64,000 bases of DNA, taken from Adineta ricciae (Eukaryota > Rotifera > Eurotatoria > Adinetida > Adinetidae). The notes beneath the pieces were generated by a model, which searched no databases, had not been told where the DNA came from, and was given only the letters and a program-made list of their open reading frames with translations. Location: the NCBI GenBank assembly GCA_905250025.1, contig CAJNOJ010000141.1, positions 167,126-231,125 of the forward strand, read 5' to 3'. Below are positions 9,988 through 21,007 of this stretch, piece by piece. The translations under genes were made by a program, and so were the position numbers. Each line of letters opens with the position of its first letter. The stretch's first letter is position 1.

Positions 9988-12900
9988 CGAGTGAATGGCT
10001 ATGCATATTTATAAAAAGACTGATCTTTGTTTCCTTTGTATTACAAATTACATTCCACGGCACTTCGTCATTCCGAAGTCTTCGAAAACGAAAAATTCTA
10101 AAAAGTACGCTGGATTATAACTGAAACATGAAGTTATAATCATAGACGATCTGATTGAAGTGTGATTATTGGTCAAGCGAGCACACACTCCTTCGCCGGA
10201 TCCTTTAAGATATGAGTAATTAATTTGAATTGGATCGTAATAGAGTTTCCATTAGTAAATGTTGTGAAGCGATGACCTTGAAAAACGAAAACTTTGGTAA
10301 GATATTTAATTAAAATAGCAATATTCTCACTTTATTCACATCTTGCTGTATTCCGCTGACTGTTCTTTTCAATATAATTCCGTCGTCGGGTTCCATTGAC
10401 GTCGAATGTTCACCGATGCTATTTGAGGTATTGCTCTTTTTACTCTGCTCCGAGATTAATCGAGCATAAGTATACGTAACAGTGCTTTCAAAGATGTCCC
10501 AATGTCGATCAATGGCACTATTGACATTTGGAATCATTTCTAGTGAAAAGTTGGTCAGTACTCTTCAAGCAAAAACGAAAAATAACTCACTACTTACTAA
10601 AAACGGGAATCCAGCACGTTGACCGACTTTGATTCTGAGTGAAAATCAAACAGCATTTGCTTATCATGTCACAAGTGAATCGAATAGTATATGAAATTAA
10701 ACTGAATGGTGGATAGGCAAGAACTGGACGTGAAAAATATTCTTGAACAGTTATATATCGGTAATAATGCCATTTTAACTCTGTAGTTTGCTTATCTTTG
10801 TCACTACAGTTAACAAACAATACAAATTTCCTCAAGAAAGTTGATACTCACTCGAAAGCTTGAATAAATGAATACGCCAACCAAACAATTATGAATAATA
10901 GATGAAAATAAAGGAGAACTTGACTCGTTCTTGCTTCTATAAGAACTCTATCATGAGAAATTTTTGTAGAAATAGACCAAGATGGAATATAGAAAATACA
11001 TTTGGCAATGTTATGAACAGTGCTGTAAACCGCTCTGTCGAAAACTAACGGACGAGAAGCACCAACAGTTATGAATATCAGAAATACGAAGGCAAAGACA
11101 TGACGAAGCTGTAAACAGATCACCAACCGTTATAAAATGGTTTGAAAATGACATTTGAGACTAACCCTATTTTCAAGCATGAACAGTTTCGGTGTAAAGG
11201 CAAATTTTAGCAAATGAAGATACCAAAGTTCCAGATCAAGAATTAAAATAAATCTATAGCAAACAGCGCTCACAATAAGTCAAAAACAAAATATCCATAA
11301 ACCTAGCTGATTGAAGAATGATATCATCGTTTTCCGAAGCGAATCGAAGACCAACTCCGACATAATAGAGAATATAAGGTAACACGGCTGCGAATCCTGT
11401 AAACCATGTTTGAAACATTTGCGTCCGCTGCATCTTTAGACGAACTCAAGATCATCTCAACTAAAACTGCAAACATTTTCTCTTACTTCTATGACACTTT
11501 CGCATAACATAGTCGTAACTGTAAGAGTAACATAGATTTCCATCCAGTGAATTTTCGATGCTGTGCATTTCTCACCCATATGGGTGAACATGAATAAAAA
11601 TACAAGATAGCTGATCTACATACAAATGAAATCAAGTTTGTATGTTTGAGAAACTTGAGAGGAATATTTACGAAATGGTAAAACATTTTTACCACAGGAC
11701 TCGCATGAAAATATCGCAGGCGCGTCGAATATTTGCAGCATAAACAAAACTTTGAAATTGGTTCATTATTGTAATAATTAATTCCTTTCGAAGACAAATT
11801 ACAACTGATATGTTTCGAATGTCTTTCCGGTTTGCGATACTCCATCAATATCGGTGCTGGAAGACCAGCAAATATTGCAGATAAAGTTAGAAAACGTGGT
11901 GTCTTCAATTGACTATACCATACTAATTTCAAAGCTTGATCAAAACAAGCCGTTTGGAGCATTTGTTCACATTTACTAAAGATTGCTATCTACAAAGAGC
12001 ATATCTTCTTCTTTTGAATTATCACACTGTTCAAATCATTGGAGTTACCTGCGCACACGTCACATCACCAAAGAGTGGTACTTTTCGAAACAGTAGTTCA
12101 CAGGCTGTTCTTTCATTCAATTCATAGCATTTATTGATACAAGTTACCGCATAGGATTCGAAATCGACTGCTTGAGCGCGTAATTTCTCTTCCAAACAGG
12201 CCACATCAGCGAATTGAGCATAATTTTTGAACACAGCTGAAGCGATCAGCGAGGCACAGATGCGAGATTGAAGATGGACGAGAAGTATCTTAGCCATGTC
12301 TGGCATATTCATAAAAACGGACCATAAGAAAAGATCTCGGAGTATTTCATCCTTTCCATACGTTTTCGTCTTACAATGAAAGCGAATATCCATTCGACGA
12401 AGAAATGGTTCAGTAAACTCGCAATAGATATGCTCTGTAAGATTGAACATCTCTGTGACATTTACTTCACATTGGTTATATAATTCTTTGATAATTTGTT
12501 CCCATTCTGAATGACTTCTTGTCTTTGTTAAGTTACGCGGATCGAAACCAGCAGTTAAGAAAACATCAACAAATGTCAACCGATTATGTTCAAGACATTT
12601 CTTGAATAAATCATTCTCACGCACCCTATACGTCTAAAAATCAAAATTCGACGAGTGAATTTTAGAATCCAGTCTACCTCGATCATATTCGATTGCGTGT
12701 TGTGTATTTCGTCTTGCCATCTTTGTAAGATTGGTATTACTCCATCGATATAATCCCATTTGAATGCTAAATCAAGTAGTTTATTTTCATGTCGAGAACG
12801 GCGAACTTCCGGCGAGTCATTACTAGCATTATTCGCTTCAGGTTTACCGATTTTCTTGGCTATAAAAGTCGAAGAAAGTAGAATAGAAACATGTTTTTTT

Positions 12901-14322
12901 TTCGCCAATACCTGATAAAATCGCATTGAAAATTGTTTTTCTCAATGAGTCACCACGTTCGAAGCAAAATATACGGAATAAATGTCGATATCGGTTATCG
13001 AGTATCTCATCAATTCGATCAAGCACATCAATTAATTCTCGATCGGTATAATTAGAAAAGTAAGAATCGAAAAATGTTCGAGTTTCCTCTGCAGTTGGAT
13101 TCCAATGTTTATTCCATGTAGCATCCGAAGTCAGTTCAAGTAATGAAACTAACATATCTGTTAATCGGCCACTTCCCTACACAAATAAACATGAAATTAA
13201 TCAACATGTGTACTGGGATTGAACATTTACCCGAATAAGTATGATTGAACGCTGGTCTTTGATACTGTTCTCCAGAACTTCAAGTTCAGTTAGATCGCCT
13301 CCAAACATAATCGTGATCGCATAACCTTCAAAACAATTCTCATTCATGTAGGAATTTTCAAAAGAAGAATGACGATATACATGTGGGATCGTTACAAATC
13401 GCACTAATGAACGCATCTCGATTAGCATCGGAGGAATGTCCAATGAGTCGTCCATCGTCGAATAGAATGCAATGTGAATGTCTGTCTTCGATTCTATTTT
13501 CGTTCTTTTGGTTCCGCGAAGGAATTTGTTGTCGAAGGAGTTGTTCTGGATAGCCCTGGAGAGAAAAATCGGAATTTTTCAAACATACAAATATTTCTCA
13601 ATTCACATCTGTCGCCTTTTTAAGATTCTGTCGAGCTTCTTCGCTCAACAAACCCCACATAGTCAATCCAATACATATGATTCTCTTGGAATAATTGTGA
13701 ACTATGCGGTAATGTGAGATTCCTTCGCCAATATGTTTGGATATACCGGTATCGGTACCATCAGTGAGAATCCATGCATCTATGAAAATCTATAAAATGA
13801 CGAATAACATTGATCACTAGAAATTTTACTAGTTTTAACGGCAATATCGATAATATCTTTGACGATCTCAGTTTTCAATTGTTCTTTCAAAAGAAAGTAT
13901 CTTCGTCCGCCGGAGATGCTAAGAATCAAATCAGGTTTCTTTCCACCACAATCGTCCAAAATCAATTGATACAATCCATAACTATTATCACTGTTAATTT
14001 GATGGTCAAGACGAAGAAAATGACAATCATATGGTTTCAATACACCACAAACATTAATTGGAACTTGACACGAATGATTATTGTAAAATGTGGTTGGCGG
14101 AGTCCATGCTTCTCCTTTCTCTAATGTCTTCGACTGTAAACAAGCATCAGTAAGACTATGACGACCGATCAAACGACCACAAGGGCATGTTTGCTCGGGA
14201 CGATCAGCCGGCTGTTTCGATCGGTGATTGTAGATATGACACGTTCGTGAACGACAAAACGGATCATTTTGATAATGTGCAATAACTTCTAACCATGTCA
14301 AAAGACGAGTTTTTTTATTCAT
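9956..14322 (-). CDS. TRPM-family cation channel, copy 1, tail truncated at telomere-like repeat
   Basis: A multi-exon gene. The first exons were placed by phase: 14322-13830, 13779-13607, 13555-13381, then from 13325; introns are 50-55 bp. TRPM N-terminal homology regions are clear: CPCGRLIGRH, DLILSISGGRRYFLLKEQL, AWILTDGTDTGISKHIGEG, HCILFDDG, YAITIMFGGDLTELEVLENS, then the ankyrin-like MHR3-4 region (KNYAQFADVACLEEKLRAQA). Around 11700 KRLRYFHASPVVKMF-like sequence leads into the helices; about 10848-11126 holds S5-S6 and 10590-10835 the TRP region (YYRYITVQEYFSRPVLAYPP). A coiled coil (RTVSGIQQDVNKV) is at about 10330. The last exon starts with RNDEVPWNV, which matches the linker that opens the NUDT9-like domain of TRPM2. 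In this copy it then runs into the GT-rich tract and stops. The pore loop is much shorter than in vertebrate TRPM2. It is a plasma-membrane channel; gating is unknown. Exon limits in the middle are approximate. Confidence 0.85.
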
Positions 14323-14667
14323 TGCGTCAAAATTAATCAGTGACACTATAATTGACTATACAAGTTATCGTCGATACTTACTTGATCGTCAAGTTGATAT
14401 TATATCCAGTTAATACATACAACCGATCATGCATATCCATGTGAAGAAACAAGAAGAGAAAGTATTTAATTGACAACCAATAACAGTCATTAATTTGAAG
14501 GTAGCATACTTTGATAAACATACAGAATTGCAAAGAAACGTGTCAAGACCATTCGAACACAGGAGAGGTGTTGAATGAGTCATGATTATAACCTTGTCGT
14601 GTTTCTTTCTCTTTCATCTTATCGACATAAATGCACAATGCGAGCACGTTGCTGCCGGTTATTTTCG
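14323..14667. promoter_or_regulatory. Divergent intergenic region between TRPM and GNAT genes
   Basis: The two genes diverge from this stretch of about 345 bp, so it should hold both promoters. A possible upstream TRPM exon with a GTAAGT donor lies near 14380, but no open frame joins cleanly to the main exon. An in-frame extension of the GNAT frame upstream of 14668 is broken in the other copy. Confidence 0.4.
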
Positions 14668-15370
14668 ATGGCAAATACTATTGAAGACGATGGAATTTAT
14701 TCATACGAAGTTCTAACCGAGAAAGATTTGGAGGAAGTAGCTCGACTGCTTGCGCGTACGTTCACGGAAGGAAATCCACTCGAGATTTACTTGAAAACAG
14801 CCTACGAACGGTTCTATCCTTATGCACTAGCAGTTTCAAAGGCTATTCTACAAGATCAACTTTCCATCATCGCAGTGCATAAACAAACAAGAGAAATCCA
14901 TGGTATTGTGCAAGCAGTCGACGCTAAGACGATGGCAAAGCAGAATTTCGAAGATGTTGATCCTTCCATAGATACATTGAGAGTCTTGCAAGAAATAGAA
15001 GAACATTTTATGAACCAATACGGTGAATTCAACGAGCGTGATTTATTACAAATCCTAATGGTAGGAATTCGACAAGATTGTAGTGGAAAAGGTGAGATTA
15101 AGAAAGATTTTTCGATTGGAATTACTTTCCTGAGACTTCATAGGACTTGCGACGAAACTTCATGAGATTCTGTTCGCTCGTTGTCGTCAACATGCTTTTC
15201 GACATGCTTTTGTTGAAGTTTCAAATCCAGCGACACATTATATTTATACAAAGAAACTCAACGGAAAAGAATTTGCATCGACTTCTTTAGCAACATTCGT
15301 CTCGAATGACGGTCGAAGACCATTTGAACATTATGATGGCAGGATACAGTTAATCGTTTTTGATCTCTAG
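14668..15370 (+). CDS. GNAT-family N-acetyltransferase, copy 1
   Basis: Two exons, 14668-15091 and 15144-15370, separated by a 52-bp GT-AG intron. Removing it restores the acetyl-CoA site CSGKGLATKLHEILF, the Q/R-x-x-G-x-G/A motif A of GNAT enzymes, with the downstream FVEVSNPATHYIYTKKLNGK matching the last conserved helix and strand. The N-terminal half (SYEVLTEKDLEEVARLLART, then FTEGNPLEIYL) is the usual start of the fold. The ATG at 14668 (MANT) is chosen because the longer frame upstream is interrupted in the second copy. It resembles arylalkylamine-type acetyltransferases of invertebrates in size (about 216 residues); the substrate is unknown and it is probably cytosolic. Confidence 0.82.
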
Positions 15371-15755
15371 ACGAATAAGAGAATTTTGTTTACCAGGCTC
15401 ATTCTAACCGTGTTAAGATTAATTTCATCTTTGTAATTACATTATCATCCGTTTATTTAAAATACTAAATCTCTCATTTGAAATCAATATAAATGGAAAC
15501 TATTCGAGAATCATAAATACAATGAGAATATGAAATCAGACGCTGTAAACTTGAAAAAATTCGTGATCGATCTTACCGATGAATTTGCTTCGTCAAGAAT
15601 CTTCTCGGTGTATGCAACAGATGTGTTGGATACACTTGTTCAAATCTACCTTTTTGCCCGTTCTGTTATTATATTAACTTACATCTGAATACGTTTTTAA
15701 CATCGTTCGCTTCGGTTGCATCACTATAACACTTACTCTGTCTTCAATTTCATCG
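15371..15755. other. Spacer, no gene seen
   Basis: 3' flank of the GNAT gene. AT-rich, no coding signal, conserved as ordinary flank in the other copy. Confidence 0.5.
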
Positions 15756-16000
15756 ATGTTTGTTCGACAATTCTATTCAAGATTTCACATTAAAGGCGAT
15801 GAATTCTTCGAATGCTGTTGTTTACCTGAACTTGTCCAATATTTTGAAAATTTCATTGATCTCAATATAATGGCGATGCACACAATAGTAAAATATTTTG
15901 CGTTCTATAAGTTTTCTTGTCTGTTCAAGGTTATCATAACAAACCGCCGGATGCTAGGCAGAGAACGACACGGATATAAAAAATGGGAGGTAGTATAGTC
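15756..16000 (+). pseudogene. Phytanoyl-CoA dioxygenase (PhyH) relic, copy 1
   Basis: Reads FFECCCLPELVQYFENFIDL then NIMAMHT, the passage of PhyH-domain proteins just before the iron-binding H-x-D. It is followed across an apparent intron by remnants of INKPPDAG. The HxD iron ligands and the C-terminal half are absent. The first PhyH exon, still present in the second copy, has been deleted here. Confidence 0.65.
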
Positions 16001-16216
16001 TGAAATGATGAATGCACGAATTGATCGCTCATTATCCTTGGTAAAGAGTGGAACTAATACAATGTTCTACGGTATGAAAAATGTCAATTCTAATAAAGAT
16101 CGACGATATATCGAAATGTGAGAAGGTAAGATTCTTCCAAAGAACGATGCGTATTAAATGAACTTTATTTTTCCATCACGTTAAAAGTGTGACTATTTTT
16201 ATCGTCCATTACTTAT

Positions 16217-16444
16217 TCACATTAGTGGAAAAAACCTAACATGCGCATATCGAAAGGTATGTGCCGATAGTTCTTCATAAAAGACGTGTTCCAAATGATG
16301 ATTTTCAAGAGCGTATGCAAGGAAATGAATTTCGAGATGCATTTCAAAAAAGAACTGACCGTCAAAATGCAGCTTTTCTAAAAGAGTCTTGATATCATGT
16401 TTTCTGCCTAGGACCTCCGGAGACATCGTTGTCGAATGGTTCAA
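16217..16444 (-). CDS. Conserved short open frame, unknown
   Basis: 75 codons without a stop in both copies (other copy 30651-30878), with four amino-acid changes. It is rich in His, Phe and Glu (FEMHLEIHFLAYALENHHLE). No known domain is seen. A plus-strand frame over the same bases is also open for about 35 codons, so coding status is uncertain. It may be an exon, a relic or chance. Confidence 0.25.
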   Translation of the reverse strand: MNHSTTMSPEVLGRKHDIKTLLEKLHFDGQFFFEMHLEIHFLAYALENHHLEHVFYEELSAHTFRYAHVRFFPLM

Positions 16445-17280
16445 GGTAAACGAAGTCTTCTTTTAACAATAGAGTTCGGATGGCAAATATTGATTCACTA
16501 ATCGACATGTTCTTCTTACACAAAAATAAAAATCCTAGTGTAGTTTAATGCATTCTCTCGCGTCATATTTGTTTGTCTGATCTATGGAGGGCTTACTATG
16601 AATTACTACGTATCGTGCCGTGATCTGGCCTATCTCCTAACACGAACCATACAGTATGAAGAGAAAGACATATGGATATCAAACAACAAAGTTTTCTTGA
16701 TTAGAAGACGTGAAATTGCTTTTTTTGTGGAAACGTTTGATTCTGTTACGCGGAGCCAATATAACAAAAAAAAACGTTTCTTTCTCCTCTCTACAACACT
16801 CGTTTTCACAAAAGATCGATCATGAGCGAATGCAAAGCAGTTTATTTTTCCTTTGACATTGTAAAAAGCGCATTGATTCGTTGTTTCTTTTGTCTTTACT
16901 GAACATAATTGAACATTTTTGAAAACTCTCACAAATCACGTACAGTTTCCTCTCTGTCATATCTATGGAACTTCTAATAATAATTATGATTCCTAACAAC
17001 CTTTGTTGACATTTTAATATTTTAAATTTACAATTAGTTTCCAAACAAACATGACATAGAAGAACTTTTTTTTCTTTTCGGTTGACCGTTCCACGAAAGA
17101 CTGATCATGTAGAAACTACAGAACTTTCTCGAATGTCATTCTGTTGATTTATTATTCAGTCACAATATTTTTAGAAGCTTCTTTTTTGTCTGAAAAGAAC
17201 ATGTCAAAGAAATACTGTTGGAGTTCATTGTAGGTCCCTATCTGGAAGTAATTTCCTGAATAACAGTTTTTCTCTTCGCT
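16445..17280. other. Spacer with a highly conserved block, no gene recognised
   Basis: Positions 16569-16628 are identical, base for base, to 31003-31062, while flanks a few tens of bases away differ. The rest is AT-rich without coding pattern. Confidence 0.4.
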
Positions 17281-17400
17281 CTAGCGCATATAAGTATGTA
17301 TATATTCGACGATTTTCACCATTTGTATTCACAACAATCTACGACTTTTCTTCATATTACTATTAGCAATTTGAGATCGACGGAAGTAAGTTTTAATATA
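17281..17400 (+). promoter_or_regulatory. Putative promoter and 5' leader exon, copy 1
   Basis: A TATA-like box (GCGCATATAAG at 17285-17295) is followed about 90 bp later by a good splice donor (GGAAGTAAGT, GT at 17386). Both are kept in the other copy (31709 and 31808). The next gene downstream on this strand is the tandem-unit membrane protein, so this may be its start site with a non-coding first exon. Confidence 0.4.
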
Positions 17401-17526
17401 GAAAGTCAAGTATTTCTATACGAATGACCATCTCTGACTTGAAGAGAATTAACTACCGAATTACTATGAGATATTACGATGTAAACAGTTTAGATCGAGT
17501 AATGAGCAGACATCTAATTCTTACTG

Positions 17527-18017
17527 GGTAGATCCATGGGGTCCTCACCACTTCTCTGGAAAAGAAGCTTTTTTCCATTTTTTTTCGCTCAATATGCAGA
17601 AGTGGTCTAGAAAACACTTTTGTTGAAAAAAATGGGCCCCTTCCTATTGAAAATTTCGAGTTCTAGGTCGTTTTTTCGGAACTTGTCTTGGTATATCATC
17701 GTATATACAGAAAATGTCAGAAAAAACGCGAAACGTCTCCAAAGACAACTTCTTAGGCAGTTTTTTATGCTGAGAAATATGGAAATATTCTAGAAAAAAA
17801 AATTCACGAAAAAAAACAGATCCCCCATACCGAAAATATCGGATTTTGGGTAATTTTTCTCGGAATATGACAACTAGCAGATTCGCAAATCGAATAACAA
17901 CCATTTGATTCAAGGAAATTATTCTTTTGTTTGGCGACGGTGCTAGTGGACACTTCAAGAACAACGCTAACATTTTCAACTTAATTCATTACAAGATCAA
18001 CTCTGAATTAGAAGCTT
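17527..18017. mobile_element. Haplotype-specific transposon-like insertion, cut by gap
   Basis: Homology with the other copy stops abruptly after TTACTG and new sequence starts GGGTAGATCCATGGGGTCC. Within it are two diverged direct repeats of about 75 bp (around 17610-17690 and 17795-17875, each with a CCCC run then GAAAAT(A/T)TCG and TTTTTCGGAA-like text). Near the end a plus-strand frame reads GDGASGHFKN then NANIFNLIHYK, recalling the D-G-A-x-x-H-F-K-N passage of some DNA-transposon proteins. The right end is lost at the N. Family not assigned. Confidence 0.45.
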
Positions 18018-18018
18018 N
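18018..18018. other. Assembly join (single N), contigs 1 and 2
   Basis: The bases on either side correspond to different places in the other haplotype (about 31970 and 32556), so sequence is missing here. An open frame running across it is accidental. Confidence 0.9.
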
Positions 18019-20997
18019 TCCAGCACCTTCACTCGTTCAATATTCCCGAGCTTATTCCAAATATCAAGAAACATTAACATGCCCATGCACGAAAATCACC
18101 ATCGGCTACTCGAAATTTCTTCAAATTGATTACAAACTTCATCAAGTATGTTCAAGTGTACTAGTCACCCAAGATTGGTTCAACTACCTAACAGCATATC
18201 GTCTTACCGGTCAATTATATCTGTACGATTATCGATCAGTTATAAATAAAATCTTTCAAGGTTTGAGCACATTCTGTAATTTAACAACAGAAAGACTTGC
18301 GAATGACTTGGGTCAGTTTTATTCGACGCAATTCATCAGCTCATCATTGATATCCAATCAGACATTTCAAATCCAAGTGCAATCATTAATCCAGCAATTT
18401 CTTTCGCAAACAATTCAAGATTTCCTTTTCTCAATTTCATTAACTCGACAAACAACTCACACAAACAAACTTTTCACCGGTCTCCGAACCAACGCAAACT
18501 TCTCAACAACACCAGAACTTCGTTTGATTACGACACCGACGACATACAACAATTGTTCGTGCGACCTTTCACCAAAATGTACTAATCCAGCTCGAATCTA
18601 CGACTCTCAAGGTAATGCAACACTATGGACCATTCCAGGATTCTACATCGGATGTTTTGTGATCGAATCTTTACTTCAATCCAATTTACAATGCTTCTTC
18701 AACCAATCCTGTATTGATCAGTTACAAGTTTACTTAAATATAACATCAACAATGAACATCACTCAACTCAATCGATCTTTACTGAAAAACTTTCAAGTGA
18801 ATTCGACCGTCGAAGAATTGGTGAACAATCTCATGGTTGAACAATGGAATTCATCGATTTTATTCGATAATTATTATTCGGAATGTCAACCAGTCCAATG
18901 CATCTACACAGACAAGATGAAAAACAGTGCGATTTACATAGTCACAACGATCATTGGTCTGATCGGTGGTTTAGTCGCAGCATTGAAATTAGTTGTACCA
19001 CGATTAGTCATCATTATGAGCAAACGAAAATCAGCGGCACAGAACGAAGATCACAAATCAATGAAACAAAAGCTCATGGAATGGAATTTATTCCCATCGC
19101 TTCCTCCATCGACTGACGAACGCGAGATTCGCAACCAAAGATTAGCAACCAAATGCTTTGTCATTTTATTGACACTCTTATTATTTGTTCTTCTTCTCTA
19201 CACATCACTGATAGACAAAACAGTAACGATTCAAGTTCAAAAACCAACATTGACAAAGTACGTACAATTATACTCGAAATTTTCCGATCAATTGTCTTGT
19301 CCATGCAAAGCAATCTCGATTAATTATGAAAAATTGTTTTCATTGAAATATGAATTCCATCAAGTGTGTTCAAGCATTTTTCTAACTGATCAATGGTTCG
19401 AATACCTCTCCGAATATTCCGCCAGCTTCTTCATCGATGATTTCCGCTTAACAGACACGTCGATGTTTCAATCGCTCAACGTTCTATGTGGCCTTATATC
19501 TGAAACTATATCCTACCGTTTAACTCAATTCTACTCCAATCAATTCATCAGCTCATCGGTCATATCCAATCAAATATTTCAAATTCGAATTCAGTCGTTA
19601 ATTGAGGAGTTTATCTCATCAACAACAAATTATTTTCTCTTAGCCCTGTCAACAATTCGAAGTACAACCCAAAGCAATGGCTTACTCTCGTCACATTTGA
19701 CCAACTATCATTATGTTTACAATCAATCTGGTTTTGTTAATGTAACATCGATTAAATGGAAAGATTGTGATTGTATTTACTCATCGACATGCTCTTCACA
19801 ATCTGCGATATATAATTATTCGAATAATGCGACGCTATGGACTGTTCCAGGGTTTTACGTTAGCTGTTACGTAATGGATTCTCTACTTCAATCCAATTTA
19901 CAATGCTTCTTCAACCAATCCTGTATTGATCAGTTACAAGTTTACTTAGATATATCACCAACAATGAATATTACTCAACTCAATCGATCTTTACTGAAAA
20001 ACTTTCAAGTGAATTCGACCGTCGAAGAATTGGTGAACAATCTCATGGTCGAACAATGGAATTCATCGATTTCATTCGATAATTATTATTCGGAATGTCA
20101 ACCAGTCCAATGCATCTACACAGACAAGATGAAAAACAGTGCGATTTACATAGTCACAACGATCATTGGTCTGATCGGTGGATTAGTCACAGCATTGAAG
20201 TTGATCGTGCCACGAGTGGTCATGTTCTTCGGAAAGACTAGAAACAATGTTGAACGTAAGAAAAATTGAATGTCTAAACTAATACGTAATTATACTTTCA
20301 TAGGTATGAAAATGACCGAACATATTCGAGATAATCTCAAGAAATCTCGTGATTATTTCAAAAATCTCAATGTCTTTCGTTCATTGAGTGAGAATGAAAA
20401 CGAACGCCACGATGAAATTATTTCCACTCGTCTATTTCTCTTTCTCTTAATCTTATCTCTTGCCGTTCTTCTTCTCTACACATCGTTAATCGACACTACG
20501 CAAATCATTACAATTGAAAAGCCAACATTAACCCAATATCTGCAACTCTATTCAGACCACTCGGATGCATTAAAATGTCCATGCACGAAAATCTCTGTCA
20601 ACTACAAACAAATTCTATCGGTTGAATATCAATTTCACGAAATATGTTCAAGTACATTCCTGAATCACGATTGGATCGTTCATATATCTCAGTGTGATGT
20701 CCAATACCCAATGTACTGTAATGACTTTCGTTGCAGTGGCCCGTACTATTTCCAAACCATGCTGAGTTACTGTCAAATGGTTAAGAAGACCATTTCCGAT
20801 AGTTTAACACAATTTTATTCCAATCAATATATAAGTTCATCGGTCATTGCATATAATGTCTTTGAAAGTCAAGTGGGCGAATTCATTGCACAGTTCGTCT
20901 CCTCGACAACAAATAGCTTTCTCCTCTCGATATCAACCATACGAGGAACCACGTATTCGAATGGCCTACTCGTTGGTCTCTTATACAATTTCATGTT
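18019..20997 (+). CDS. Tandem-unit TM-ectodomain-TM membrane protein, three-unit haplotype (both ends cut)
   Basis: Three consecutive modules of about 400 residues. Each has a membrane helix ending LLLYTSLID, an ectodomain with conserved Cys motifs (CPCTKI, HQVCSS, NCSCDLSPKC, IPGFYIGCFVIES, CFFNQSCIDQ, SECQPVQCIY), and a second helix with TTIIGLIGGL. Unit 1 lacks its first helix because of the gap. Units 1 and 2 share one exon, joined by the cytosolic linker LPPSTDE. Unit 3 follows a 48-bp intron at 20256-20303 that removes an in-frame stop; unit 3 ends at the next gap. Topology (short cytosolic ends, large Cys-rich loop) resembles DEG/ENaC or P2X subunits, but I see no homology. It looks like a rotifer-expanded family of unknown function. 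Many N-glycosylation sites suggest cell-surface location. Confidence 0.7.
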
Positions 20998-21007
20998 NNN
21001 NNNNNNN
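20998..21007. other. Assembly gap (10 N), contigs 2 and 3
   Basis: Left side equals 34299 and right side equals 7192 in the alternative copies, so unrelated places have been joined. Confidence 0.95.

Larger units (their letters stand above)
7192..17526. repeat. Haplotype block A, first copy (pairs with 21008-31970)
   Basis: Runs colinear with 21008-31970, same strand, from inside the MFS gene through TRPM, GNAT and the dioxygenase relic. The copies differ by scattered substitutions and small indels. Larger indels are near 8635-8700, 8785, 9975-9990 and 15773. Homology ends at TTACTG, where a transposon-like sequence begins. Confidence 0.93.

Noticed and set aside
13201-13455. Open frame starting MDDSLDIPPMLIE inside the TRPM gene
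   Set aside because: Splicing out a 55-bp intron (13326-13380) joins the HCILFDDG exon to YAITIMFGGD in phase, so the 5' part of this frame is a shadow.
17927-20269. A 780-codon open frame apparently starting in the transposon-like sequence and continuing into the membrane protein
   Set aside because: It crosses the single N at 18018. The two sides map about 590 bp apart in the other haplotype, so the fusion is an assembly product.
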